NCBI GenBank assembly: GCA_002384725.1
Contig: DGBF01000081.1
Span: 12,364 to 28,837 of the forward strand
Direction of reading: 5' to 3'
Length of the DNA stretch: 16,474 bases
Origin: Flavobacteriales bacterium UBA4011
GTDB lineage: Bacteria > Bacteroidota > Bacteroidia > Flavobacteriales_D > Crocinitomicaceae
In this document: positions 7,878 to 15,132 of the stretch, in pieces
How positions within the stretch are numbered: position 1 is the first letter of the stretch
Layout of the letters: every line of letters starts with the position of its first letter
Program-made: the position numbers and the translations under genes
Notes under the pieces: generated by a model
The model's input: only the letters and a program-made list of their open reading frames with translations
Database searches by the model: none
Told to the model about the DNA's origin: nothing

Positions 7878-9222
7878 ACGTTTTTTGTTTGTCTAAAAGG
7901 TGGTTTATCTTATCTATAACTTGTGAATCGTCCCAAATGTTATGAATATTCTCCATTTCCATCACCTCATCCATAATTGCACGCTGACGATTCCCATTTT
8001 CAACAGCTTCGGCATAAGGAGTTTGACTAAAGGTTACTTGTGAATATAACGGCAACCAGCGATCTGGGTACATTTTCGAAAACTTCGATTCTATCTTCTT
8101 TCGAAGAAGGAAATCCGGGTCGGCCGTTTTGTCGCGCATTTCGATATAATTGTACAAGGCTAAATCGGCAATGGCATGTCCATTTTTATAATGAACATCT
8201 GAGAAGTCTTTCATCAATCCATCCCAATTTCCATGTCTTGCTTCATACATGTCTTGAAAAACAGAACAGTCTTGAAAGCCAGCGTTCATACCTTGTCCAT
8301 AGAAAGGAACGATGGCGTGCGCCGCATCACCAAGCAGCAAAATATCATCGTTGTAATGCCAAGGGTCACATTTCACTGTCATTAAACTTCCGACTGGATT
8401 ACTATTAAAGTCTTCAATCAAATTAGGAATCAAAGGAACAGCATCGGCGAATTTTTCCTGGAAGAACGCGCGAATTTTTTCGTTTGAATCGAGTTTTTCA
8501 AAAGACTCTTTTCCCGTTAAAGACATGAACAAAGTGAGCGTAAAACTGCCATCAATGTTGGGCAAAGCGATCATCATAAATTCACTTCGCGGCCAAATGT
8601 GCAAACAATCACTTTCCAATTTGTATGTTCCATCTTCATTACCAGGAATTTCCAATTCTTTGTACCCGTGACCCAAATAACTTTGCTGGTAGTTGAATCC
8701 TGTAGTTCTTTGCAATCTCCCTCTAACTGCTGAAAACGCTCCGTCACAGGCAAACATTTTATCGAATTTGAAGGTTTCGATTTGCTTGTTTAAGTTTTGC
8801 ATGACAAGTGTGTTGTCTCTCAAATCTACATCCTTGCATTTTAGGTTGAATTTGTATTCGATATTGTCACAAGCATCGGCTTCGTTCATCAATGTTTGAT
8901 TCAAAAGTCCTCGCGATACAGAATAAATCGCCTCGTTATTTAGCCCATAAGGTTGATAGGTCAAATTTCCTTCCAAATCATGCATGCAACGTTTGTACAT
9001 TGGTAGTGCAAACTCACGAATTTTGTCCGAAACGCCAGCCATTTCTAATGCTCTCCAACCTCTGTCTGACATGGCTAAATTAATCGATCGACCACCTAGG
9101 AATTCTGCTTTTCGTTTGTCTTCACGGTTTTCTAACACTTGAACGTTGTAGCCTTTTTTGGCCATGAGAAGTGCTTGTAAACTTCCTACTAATCCTGCTC
9201 CTACGATTGCTATGTTTTTCAT
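7870..9222 (-). CDS. kmo: Kynurenine 3-monooxygenase
   Basis: A flavoprotein hydroxylase converting L-kynurenine to 3-hydroxykynurenine with NADPH and oxygen. The 450-aa length is typical of bacterial Kmo. The FAD dinucleotide-binding motif GAGLVG is at residues 8-13, the second FAD/NAD(P)H motif ACDGAFSAVR at 158-167, and the FAD-ribityl motif GDAAHAIVPFYGQGMNAGFQD at 298-318. The segment GGRSINLAMSDRGWRAL (43-59) matches the substrate-binding region of Kmo rather than other group A monooxygenases, and GHGYKELEIP (184-193) is a Kmo hallmark. No hydrophobic C-terminal membrane anchor like the mitochondrial one is visible. Gene order kynU - small ORF - kmo points to a kynurenine operon. The later steps to quinolinate (3-hydroxyanthranilate dioxygenase, NadC) are not in the window. 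Confidence 0.96.
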   Translation of the reverse strand: MKNIAIVGAGLVGSLQALLMAKKGYNVQVLENREDKRKAEFLGGRSINLAMSDRGWRALEMAGVSDKIREFALPMYKRCMHDLEGNLTYQPYGLNNEAIYSVSRGLLNQTLMNEADACDNIEYKFNLKCKDVDLRDNTLVMQNLNKQIETFKFDKMFACDGAFSAVRGRLQRTTGFNYQQSYLGHGYKELEIPGNEDGTYKLESDCLHIWPRSEFMMIALPNIDGSFTLTLFMSLTGKESFEKLDSNEKIRAFFQEKFADAVPLIPNLIEDFNSNPVGSLMTVKCDPWHYNDDILLLGDAAHAIVPFYGQGMNAGFQDCSVFQDMYEARHGNWDGLMKDFSDVHYKNGHAIADLALYNYIEMRDKTADPDFLLRKKIESKFSKMYPDRWLPLYSQVTFSQTPYAEAVENGNRQRAIMDEVMEMENIHNIWDDSQVIDKINHLLDKQKTYA

Positions 9223-9245
9223 GTTTATGAATTCTAATTACTGTT

Positions 9246-9281
9246 GTCCTCCCCTCGATCCCACTCCAAAAGGGGGAAGAA
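9246..9281. repeat. C-rich/G-rich intergenic repeat-like element
   Basis: Between the small ORF and kmo, within AT-rich DNA, is a stretch with C runs followed by AAAAGGGGG. On the minus strand it reads CCCCCTTTTGGAG then TGGGATCGAGGGGAGG. It can fold through CCCC/GGGG pairing across a TTTT loop. Elements of the CCCCCTTTGGAGGGGG kind are scattered between genes in many Bacteroidetes; this looks like a diverged copy. It lies inside the putative kyn transcript. Confidence 0.45.
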
Positions 9282-9287
9282 GTTAGA

Positions 9288-9500
9288 TTACCTGTTCTTC
9301 AAATGTTCAGAGAAACGGGTTTTAAAATGTTCTTTCCCTGCTCTTTTTTGTAATTTCTTTTTGTGCATGGCATTGCTTACTCGCCACAAAACGATTCCGC
9401 CAACCAGAACCGCGATGGTTTGGAAACCCAAAGTAGAATAAGCGAAAGTATTGTCGAGTTCGCCTACGTATTTTGCTTTTATTAGGGTTTCTAAAGTCAT
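9288..9500 (-). CDS. Small single-pass membrane protein, function unknown
   Basis: A 70-aa protein. I choose the ATG at 9500; an open frame continues 4 codons upstream to a TTG at 9512, which is less likely. One hydrophobic helix (about residues 24-39, around FQTIAVLVGGIVLW) is followed by a strongly basic tail rich in K, R and H, which would stay in the cytoplasm by the positive-inside rule. No family is recognised. It lies between kynU and kmo on the same strand, 66 bp after kynU and 65 bp before kmo, so it is probably co-transcribed. Support for it being a real gene is its membrane-protein logic and position; it is short and could be spurious. Confidence 0.5.
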   Translation of the reverse strand: MTLETLIKAKYVGELDNTFAYSTLGFQTIAVLVGGIVLWRVSNAMHKKKLQKRAGKEHFKTRFSEHLKNR

Positions 9501-9566
9501 GGTTAAAGGCAAGTATTGCGTATTGCGGTTGCTTTCGTAATCCGTAATTCACACATTCGAAATTGA

Positions 9567-10850
9567 TTAATTTGTAATTGATCCCTCTAAAATTTTCCCG
9601 AATCGGAAACAATCTTCGAATGAATTATACAAGGGCGCTGGGGCAATTCGGATTACATTTGGTTCTCGCCAATCTGCTATCACTCCTTTTTCTGAGATTT
9701 TCTCAAACAAAGGTTTGCCCATTCCGTGCACTAAGATAGACAATTGTGCGCCACGTTTTGTTTTGTCGCGTGGTGTTATTATTTCGAACGAACATCTGTC
9801 TTTATTTCTTTCCGAAACACCGTCGATTATAAATTCTAAATAGGCGGTAAGTATATTTCTTTTGGCAAAAATGTTTTCCATTCCGGCTACGTCGAAAATA
9901 TCTAGACTCGCTAAATGCGCTGCCATTCCAAGAACGGGTGCATTGCTCAATTGCCAACCTTCGGCCCCGCGCACGGGATCAAATTGTGATTCCATTAGGA
10001 AACGACGTTCTTTATTATGGCCCCACCATCCTGCGAATCGAGGTAAATCAGTATTGTAAGCATGCTTTTCGTGAACGAACATTCCCGAAACTCCACCCGG
10101 TGACGAATTCATGTATTTGTAGGTACACCAAGCGGCAAAATCTACGTTCCATTCGTTCAATTTCAATTCTACATTTCCAGCAGCGTGGGCTAAATCCCAA
10201 CCAACGACCGAGCCAACGGCATGACCTGCAGCTGTGATGGTTTTCATGTCGAATAATTGCCCTGTATAGTAATTTACTCCGCCGATCATAACCAACGCAA
10301 GGGTATCTCCAAGTTCATTGATTTTGGCAACAACATCTTCATCTCGCAAAGTGTGTTCGCCTTCTCTTGGAAACATTTCCACCAAGTTTTCTTCTACCGA
10401 AAGTTGATGAAATTTGACTTGCGAACTCAGAGCATATTGATCACTTGGGAATGCTTTTCCTTCGCACAAAATCTTCGTTCTTTTACCTTCTGGACGATAA
10501 AACGATACCATTAACAAGTGGAGATTCGTTGTCAGAGAGTGCGTTACCACTACCTCTTCTTCTTTTGCTCCAACAACTTTCGCTGCTTTTGCCGTTAAAA
10601 ACTCGTGATAGGCCACCCATGGTTTTTTCGCTAGGAAATGGCCCTCTACACCGAATTTATGCCAAGCGTCTAACTCTTCTTGAATATAACTTGACGTTGT
10701 TTTCGGTTGCAAGCCAAGAGAATTTCCCGTCAAATAAACAGGGCCATCTTGGGTGAACGTTGGAAAATAAAATTTGTCTCTAAACGAACGCAAAGGGTCG
10801 TTTTGATCCATTTTTTGAGCGAATTCGAGCGTGTTTTCGAAGTTGATCAT
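9567..10850 (-). CDS. kynU: Kynureninase
   Basis: A PLP-dependent hydrolase that cleaves kynurenine or 3-hydroxykynurenine to anthranilate or 3-hydroxyanthranilate plus alanine. The 427-aa length is typical. Family marks are the N-terminal YLTGNSLGLQPK (residues 39-50), the phosphate/cofactor region AFPSDQYA (133-140), the cofactor-binding aspartate in GWDLAHAAGN (217-226, D219), the PLP lysine K245 in CTYKYMNSSPGG (242-253) and GWQLSNAPV (298-306). The ATG at 10850 fits the usual N-terminus. It is the first gene of the minus-strand cluster with kmo; together they take kynurenine to 3-hydroxyanthranilate, the entry to NAD synthesis from tryptophan. Upstream lies a decayed gene fragment on the opposite strand; no convincing promoter was identified for kynU. 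Confidence 0.96.
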   Translation of the reverse strand: MINFENTLEFAQKMDQNDPLRSFRDKFYFPTFTQDGPVYLTGNSLGLQPKTTSSYIQEELDAWHKFGVEGHFLAKKPWVAYHEFLTAKAAKVVGAKEEEVVVTHSLTTNLHLLMVSFYRPEGKRTKILCEGKAFPSDQYALSSQVKFHQLSVEENLVEMFPREGEHTLRDEDVVAKINELGDTLALVMIGGVNYYTGQLFDMKTITAAGHAVGSVVGWDLAHAAGNVELKLNEWNVDFAAWCTYKYMNSSPGGVSGMFVHEKHAYNTDLPRFAGWWGHNKERRFLMESQFDPVRGAEGWQLSNAPVLGMAAHLASLDIFDVAGMENIFAKRNILTAYLEFIIDGVSERNKDRCSFEIITPRDKTKRGAQLSILVHGMGKPLFEKISEKGVIADWREPNVIRIAPAPLYNSFEDCFRFGKILEGSITN

Positions 10851-10911
10851 TCGGTTTTTTTGAGTTTTTTGTAAAAATAAGGATTTTGAATTGAGGATTT
10901 ATCCTGATTGA

Positions 10912-11070
10912 TTGAATTACACAAATTTTTCTTCTGCTGTGAAGTCAGAAAGAATGCACGAACAAGCAATAGAGCAGTATGAGGCAGAGGAAATAAAAGA
11001 AAGAGAGAAATACAAATTAGATTAGAAAACGCTGCTTTTAGTGCAGCTGAAAAAATAATATATAGAAAAG
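10912..11070 (+). pseudogene. Decayed partial copy of the 415-aa exported-protein gene
   Basis: Read on the plus strand from 10912, the translation contains RMHEQAIEQYEAEEIKER, nearly identical to RMHEQALEQYEAEVIKER in the intact protein encoded at 13599-14846 (there residues 83-100). Over 10951-11016 the DNA differs from the intact gene at only about five positions. The in-frame stop TAG at 11023-11025 ends this frame. Similarity then resumes in another frame (ENAAFSAAEKIIYRK against the intact EEYDKLSAVEKIALKAK), so a net loss of about 4 bases has occurred. Upstream similarity fades after LNYTN, and a TGA precedes it at 10909. Only about 55 of 415 codons are represented; signal peptide and C-terminal two thirds are absent. 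A hairpin terminator follows directly. It is a gene remnant, not an active gene. Confidence 0.8.
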
Positions 11071-11097
11071 GCTGAACTAAAATGTTCGGCCTTTTTT
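11068..11097 (+). terminator. Rho-independent terminator after the gene remnant
   Basis: Stem AAGGCTGAAC / GTTCGGCCTT (10 pairs with one G-T wobble), six-base loop TAAAAT, then a T run to 11097. It directly follows the decayed fragment and suggests that the ancestral 3' end of that gene lay here. Confidence 0.85.
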
Positions 11098-11154
11098 GTT
11101 GCATAGCGGGCAGCCAATCCGTCTTATTTAAAACGAAAAGAAACTTATAGTACA

Positions 11155-11187
11155 TTGTACAATATTGGTTTTTAATTCCTATATTTA
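11155..11187 (+). promoter_or_regulatory. Candidate promoter of the 657-aa T9SS gene
   Basis: TTGT (11155-11158) followed after 21 bases by TATATTTA (11180-11187), one mismatch from TAnnTTTG, ending 32 bases before the ATG at 11220. The -33 element overlaps two nested palindromes, GTACA-T-TGTAC (11150-11160) and ATTGTACAAT (11154-11163), which could be a regulator site. Confidence 0.35.
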
Positions 11188-11219
11188 GCCTCTAATTAAA
11201 ACTTTAAGACATAAGACAT

Positions 11220-13193
11220 ATGAAAAGATTATTCTTCTACATTGCCGCCATTTTTTTGTCCGGTAATATTGCAGCACAAACGCTAGCGCCACCAATCAAC
11301 TTTGAATCCACGACGATTGCGTATACATTTACGAACTTCGATGGAGGTGGAGCAACTGTAATTCCAAATGCTCAAGTGAGTGGAATAAATACGAGTGCAA
11401 CTGTAGGTCAAATGATTAAAAGTCCAGGCCAAGTTTGGGGTGGAAGTCTTTTGACAATGACCAACAATCTCGATTTCACTACAAACAAAATCTTTAAAAT
11501 GAAGGTGTATTCTCCTGTAGCAGGAGCTCGTGTTCTATTGAAAGTTGAGAATGCAACAAATGGTGGTATATCCTTTGAGAAAGAGGACACCTCTATGGTT
11601 GCGAATACTTGGGAAGAACTTACTTTCGACTTTACAGCAATTAATACAGCCAATACCTACCAAAAAATTATTCTTATATGGGAACTGGGAACTATGGGAA
11701 CTGGAGGCGCGACATCTACCTACCTTTTTGATGACATCCAATTGGTTGCACCGACTGTAAACCCTCTTGCACAGATTGATCTTCCAGTAACATTTGAAAG
11801 TGCAGCTGTTGATTATACCATGACTGACTTTGGGGGAAACACGGCTACAGTTATTGTTGATCCTACTGATCCTACAAATATGGCAGCTGAGGTAGTGAAA
11901 AACGCTTCAGCTCAATTGTGGGCTGGAACAACAGTAAGTACACCATCTGGTCTTGCAAATGCAATTCCGTTTACAGCAACTGATTCTGTAATGTCTGTTC
12001 GTATTTGGTCTCCAGATGCTAACATTCCGATACGTTTTAAAGTAGAAGATCACACCAACCCTAATATTTCTGTAGAAACAGAAACAATGACAACTGTTGC
12101 TGGACAATGGGAAACTTTAGTCTTCAACTTCAACAATCAAGTTACAGGCACAGCTCCTATTAACATCGCCAACACCTATGACATGGGTTCTCTTTTCTTT
12201 GATTTTGGAACGGATGGAGCAACGAATGGTTTGAAAACATACTATTTCGATGATGTACAAATGGGAATTCCTACTTTACCATTGTTGCAAATTGACCTTC
12301 CAATTACTTTTGAGGATTCATTAGTAGATTATACCATGACTGACTTTGGGGGAAACACGGCAACAGTTGTTGTTGACCCAACAGATCCAACGAATACAGT
12401 AGCAGAAGCTATTAAAGATGGGACAGCTCAAACTTGGGCGGGCACAACAGTCAGCACCCCCCTTGGTCTTGCAAATGCAATTCCGTTTACAGCAACTGAT
12501 TCTGTAATGTCTGTTCGTGTTTGGTCTCCAGATGCTAACATTCCTGTTCGTTTAAAAGTAGAAGATCACACTAATCCTAACATTTCTGTTGAAACAGAAG
12601 CAATGACAACTGTTGCGGGACAATGGGAAACGTTGTATTTCAACTTCAACAACGAAGCTGCGGGAACGGCCGCTATCAATTTGGCCAACACCTACGACAA
12701 AGCATCTATCTTCTTCCACTTCGGAACGGATGGAGCAACAAACGGTTCAAAAACATACTATTTTGATGATGTTCAAATGGACTCTATTTGTGTCGCTACA
12801 ACGTCTTCTATCTCGGTAACAGGTTTAGACGCATACACAGCACCAAGCGGAACAATGTACACGACAACTGGCATGTACATTGATACGATTTTAAATGCTG
12901 CAGGATGTGACAGTATCATCTCAATTGATTTAATAATGACGTTCGCCGGATTGAATGAATTTGAAATCGGCAGTTTTGATGTGTATCCAAATCCTACTTC
13001 AAATAACATTACCATCAGTATCAGCGAAAACTATTTAGAATATCCAATCGTGATCGTAGATCAAGGTGGTCGCATTGTGTTGGAAAACCAATTGACTGAT
13101 CTAAATACGAAGCTGAACATCGCGACACTTGAAAATGGTCTGTACTATGTCAAAATAGGCGACTTGAAAGCAGTGAAGCTGATTAAGCAATAG
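11220..13193 (+). CDS. T9SS-secreted protein with three binding-domain-like repeats
   Basis: A 657-aa protein with a signal peptide (residues 1-20, ending IAAQ). Three related domains follow: A (about 24-183), B (about 187-355) and C (about 359-527). Each opens with an FE...YTxTxFxG motif and closes with a YxFDDxQ strand. Inside lie VWSPDANIP (or VYSPVAGAR in A), KVE and WETLxFxF. This pattern resembles the beta-sandwich, carbohydrate-binding-like domains attached to laminarinases and other polysaccharide hydrolases of marine Bacteroidetes; no catalytic domain is visible. A cysteine-containing linker follows (about 527-583, with SISVTGLDAYTAPSG and AAGCDSI). The end is a T9SS type A sorting domain with YPNPTSNNITI (about 591-601) and GLYYVKI, so the protein should be exported across the outer membrane and anchored or released. 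B and C are near identical at DNA level. I infer a surface glycan-binding or adhesive protein. Confidence 0.85.
   Translation: MKRLFFYIAAIFLSGNIAAQTLAPPINFESTTIAYTFTNFDGGGATVIPNAQVSGINTSATVGQMIKSPGQVWGGSLLTMTNNLDFTTNKIFKMKVYSPVAGARVLLKVENATNGGISFEKEDTSMVANTWEELTFDFTAINTANTYQKIILIWELGTMGTGGATSTYLFDDIQLVAPTVNPLAQIDLPVTFESAAVDYTMTDFGGNTATVIVDPTDPTNMAAEVVKNASAQLWAGTTVSTPSGLANAIPFTATDSVMSVRIWSPDANIPIRFKVEDHTNPNISVETETMTTVAGQWETLVFNFNNQVTGTAPINIANTYDMGSLFFDFGTDGATNGLKTYYFDDVQMGIPTLPLLQIDLPITFEDSLVDYTMTDFGGNTATVVVDPTDPTNTVAEAIKDGTAQTWAGTTVSTPLGLANAIPFTATDSVMSVRVWSPDANIPVRLKVEDHTNPNISVETEAMTTVAGQWETLYFNFNNEAAGTAAINLANTYDKASIFFHFGTDGATNGSKTYYFDDVQMDSICVATTSSISVTGLDAYTAPSGTMYTTTGMYIDTILNAAGCDSIISIDLIMTFAGLNEFEIGSFDVYPNPTSNNITISISENYLEYPIVIVDQGGRIVLENQLTDLNTKLNIATLENGLYYVKIGDLKAVKLIKQ
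11777..12808 (+). repeat. 516-bp direct tandem duplication within the T9SS gene
   Basis: Domains B and C of the 657-aa protein repeat with an exact 516-bp (172-codon) period. For example, a 55-base block at 11948-12002 recurs without change at 12464-12518, and the block starting GATTATACCATG recurs at 11811 and 12327. The first domain A is only distantly similar in DNA. This indicates recent in-frame duplication or gene conversion of B and C. Confidence 0.85.
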
Positions 13194-13211
13194 CATAGAT
13201 TTTTTTAGAAG

Positions 13212-13243
13212 AAAAGGCTTTCAGAAATGGAAGCCTTTTTTTT
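13212..13243 (+). terminator. Rho-independent terminator of the 657-aa T9SS gene
   Basis: Stem AAAAGGCTTTC / GGAAGCCTTTT (11 pairs, one G-T wobble) with a six-base loop AGAAAT and a run of eight T, beginning 19 bases after the stop codon. Confidence 0.9.
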
Positions 13244-13541
13244 CGTTTTGGATGATTGGGAGAACTCCCGTTGTAATAAGAGAGAATACTCTTTTGTGAG
13301 TATCGCAACAGGTGAACTATTATCTCGAGAACATGGAAGTCAAAACGATAAGTGAATATTAATTAGTTAGAACCCTTTGTAATTGGATTTGTAGTTTTTT
13401 GACGTGTGCCTATCCTTAACCCTATGGTTTTTCTCCGTATCAAATAGCATGTCATTTAAAGACGATTTGTTGCCAAATTTCCTAACAATATCATATTGCC
13501 ATTTGATTTCATTGAGCAATAATTCTTAGAATTAATCGGCT
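13244..13541. other. Non-coding stretch with small hairpins
   Basis: No gene seen. Two hairpins are visible: GGGA-GAAC-TCCC around 13258-13269, and ATACTC-TTTTGT-GAGTAT at 13286-13303, the latter enclosed by GTTG (13270-13273) and CAAC (13306-13309). The rest is AT-rich, without clear structure, up to the promoter of the next gene. Confidence 0.4.
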
Positions 13542-13575
13542 TTTGACGATTAAAATGATAAAAGGACTACATTTG
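13542..13575 (+). promoter_or_regulatory. Bacteroidetes-type promoter of the 415-aa gene
   Basis: TTTG (13542-13545), 22 bases of spacing, then TACATTTG (13568-13575), an exact match to TAnnTTTG. It ends 23 bases before the ATG at 13599. This is the best promoter in the window. Confidence 0.7.
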
Positions 13576-13598
13576 GGCTTTATTATTAAAAATAATCC

Positions 13599-14846
13599 AT
13601 GAAAAAATCACTAATCATCGCTATGTTGGCGATTACATCGGTTGGCCTTGCGCAGAATATCGAGTCTGAAAAAGTCTCTTTTGATTCCGAAAGATTGCCA
13701 TTAAAACCAATCCCCGATTTGAAAGGATACTCTTTCACGGTTGAAACACCCTACAAAACAAATAACGATGAGTTAATAGCTGAAGCAAAAGCAAAATTCG
13801 ATGCAGAAGCAGCAAATTATCCGAATACCCTTGTTGAGTCTGCAAGAATGCACGAACAAGCATTAGAGCAGTATGAGGCGGAGGTAATAAAAGAAAGAGA
13901 GAACTATAAAATTCAATCTGAGGAATATGATAAATTGTCCGCAGTTGAAAAAATCGCTTTAAAAGCAAAAGCTCCTATTTTACGTATGCCAAGTAAACCA
14001 AACTATTACAAACCGGCTTATCCTGTTTATTCAGAGCCGAACACGTCAAATATAATTACATTCGATCCGGAAGTTTTAACTGGCTCTTATATGAAGTTGG
14101 CTGGTTACGACAAAGCAACAGAAGGAAAAACAATGGTTGGAAACGTCATACTTAATGCTTTTGAAGCAGATAGCCCAATCTCTCGTTTCACAGTGAAAAA
14201 AGTCTACAATTCTTCTTCCAAAACGTATACAGATCAAAAGACTTATTATTATATCACAAAATACAGACGTCCAACATACATCAAACTGCAGGTTGGGAAT
14301 GAAATTCTTTTCGAGGGAATGTTGGAATCTTCTTTGGAGCAAGATAGCACTAGAACTGACAGATCACCTAATATACAAACGATTGAAAAAGAGTCGGTTC
14401 GTCAGTCGTTAGCGCTTGCAAACGAATACATCAATTCTGAGCACGGTTACTCACAAATCAATCATACTATTGAAGTAGATTATGTAAAAAACAAGAAAGG
14501 TGAATACGATGATGTTGAGAAAGCGAAAGACGACGCATTAGCTGCTTACAAATATTTTGAAGGCGGTAAGAACAAAGAGGGTTTGATGAAAGCGGTAACG
14601 CAATGGGAAACAATCTTGCAAATGTCAGATGTCGAGTCAAACAAAGCGAGAATTGACAGAAGAGTTACAGCGTCAATCCTGTTTAATTTGATTAATGCAT
14701 ATTTAGTAATTGAGAATCCGGCAGAAGCAGATAAACACCTGACGACCTTGAAAAAGATTAATGCTCCTTACCGGATTGAATCACAGGTGCCGAAGTTTGA
14801 AACAGAAGTAAGAGATTTAAGAGCAAGGATAGATGCTAAAATCTAA
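13599..14846 (+). CDS. Exported protein of unknown function with helical and TPR-like regions
   Basis: A 415-aa protein I do not recognise. A signal peptide spans residues 1-19 (MKKSLIIAML... GLAQ). A highly charged helical, coiled-coil-like region follows (about 54-124, with RMHEQALEQYEAE). Then comes a proline- and tyrosine-rich linker (about 127-150, PSKPNYYKPAYPVYSEP) and a strand-rich domain (about 160-250, containing TVKKVYNSSSKTYTDQKTYYYI). The C-terminal helical half (about 262-415) includes AYKYFEGGKNKEGLMKAVTQWETIL and ASILFNLINAYLVIENPAEADKHL, which look like paired TPR-type helices. There is no T9SS sorting domain and no lipobox cysteine, so a periplasmic or outer-membrane-associated location is inferred. 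It is monocistronic, with its own strong promoter and a perfect 12-bp terminator. A decayed fragment of a paralogue lies about 2.7 kb upstream. Confidence 0.85.
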   Translation: MKKSLIIAMLAITSVGLAQNIESEKVSFDSERLPLKPIPDLKGYSFTVETPYKTNNDELIAEAKAKFDAEAANYPNTLVESARMHEQALEQYEAEVIKERENYKIQSEEYDKLSAVEKIALKAKAPILRMPSKPNYYKPAYPVYSEPNTSNIITFDPEVLTGSYMKLAGYDKATEGKTMVGNVILNAFEADSPISRFTVKKVYNSSSKTYTDQKTYYYITKYRRPTYIKLQVGNEILFEGMLESSLEQDSTRTDRSPNIQTIEKESVRQSLALANEYINSEHGYSQINHTIEVDYVKNKKGEYDDVEKAKDDALAAYKYFEGGKNKEGLMKAVTQWETILQMSDVESNKARIDRRVTASILFNLINAYLVIENPAEADKHLTTLKKINAPYRIESQVPKFETEVRDLRARIDAKI

Positions 14847-14875
14847 TCTCAATTAAATTTTCTGAATATATTTTG

Positions 14876-14907
14876 AAAGAGCTTAACCTATGTTAAGCTC
14901 TTTTTTT
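14876..14907 (+). terminator. Rho-independent terminator of the 415-aa gene
   Basis: Perfect 12-bp stem AAAGAGCTTAAC / GTTAAGCTCTTT with a four-base loop CTAT and a run of seven T, 29 bases after the stop codon. Confidence 0.92.
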
Positions 14908-15132
14908 GTTGCCAAAAACTTGTAAAAAATCTATCCATTTGTGACGAACTTCTTTCAGAATTTTTGATCAAAATAGTATCAGCAGTGCGTTTAGAAATAT
15001 TCTTGTAAATTATTTTTGACACAGAAAAAAGGTTGCCATTTGATATGCGCACACAGATAAACACTTGCGGCTTATTGAAAATGGTTCGTTTGCATTCATG
15101 GGAGACGAAAGAAATAAAATAATTAGAAAGGA

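Larger units (their letters stand above)
10851..11219. other. Intergenic region kynU / T9SS gene
   Basis: This 369-bp stretch has no intact gene. It holds A/T runs just upstream of kynU, a small inverted repeat AGGAT-TT-ATCCT (10894-10905), the decayed gene fragment (10912-11070), a plus-strand terminator (11068-11097) and a candidate promoter region for the 657-aa gene. A 102-codon open frame on the minus strand across it is the antisense of the decayed fragment and is not believed to be a gene. Confidence 0.6.

Noticed and set aside
3405..10850. Idea that nadD and kynU/kmo form one NAD-synthesis locus
   Set aside because: nadD is the third gene of the separate yicC-gmk-nadD operon, with a transporter gene and repeat elements in between; the pathway link is real but the grouping appears coincidental.
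10847..11155. Open frame of 102 codons on the minus strand upstream of kynU
   Set aside because: It is the antisense of the decayed gene fragment and of its terminator, has no family likeness and low-complexity composition. A similar antisense frame exists opposite the intact gene at 13735-13968, which explains the shared residues.
13496..15044. Twelve-base direct repeat TTGCCATTTGAT on both sides of the 415-aa gene (13496-13507 and 15033-15044)
   Set aside because: At this length several 12-base matches are expected by chance in an AT-rich window of this size, and the flanking sequence shows no extended similarity, so it is not taken as evidence for a mobile unit.
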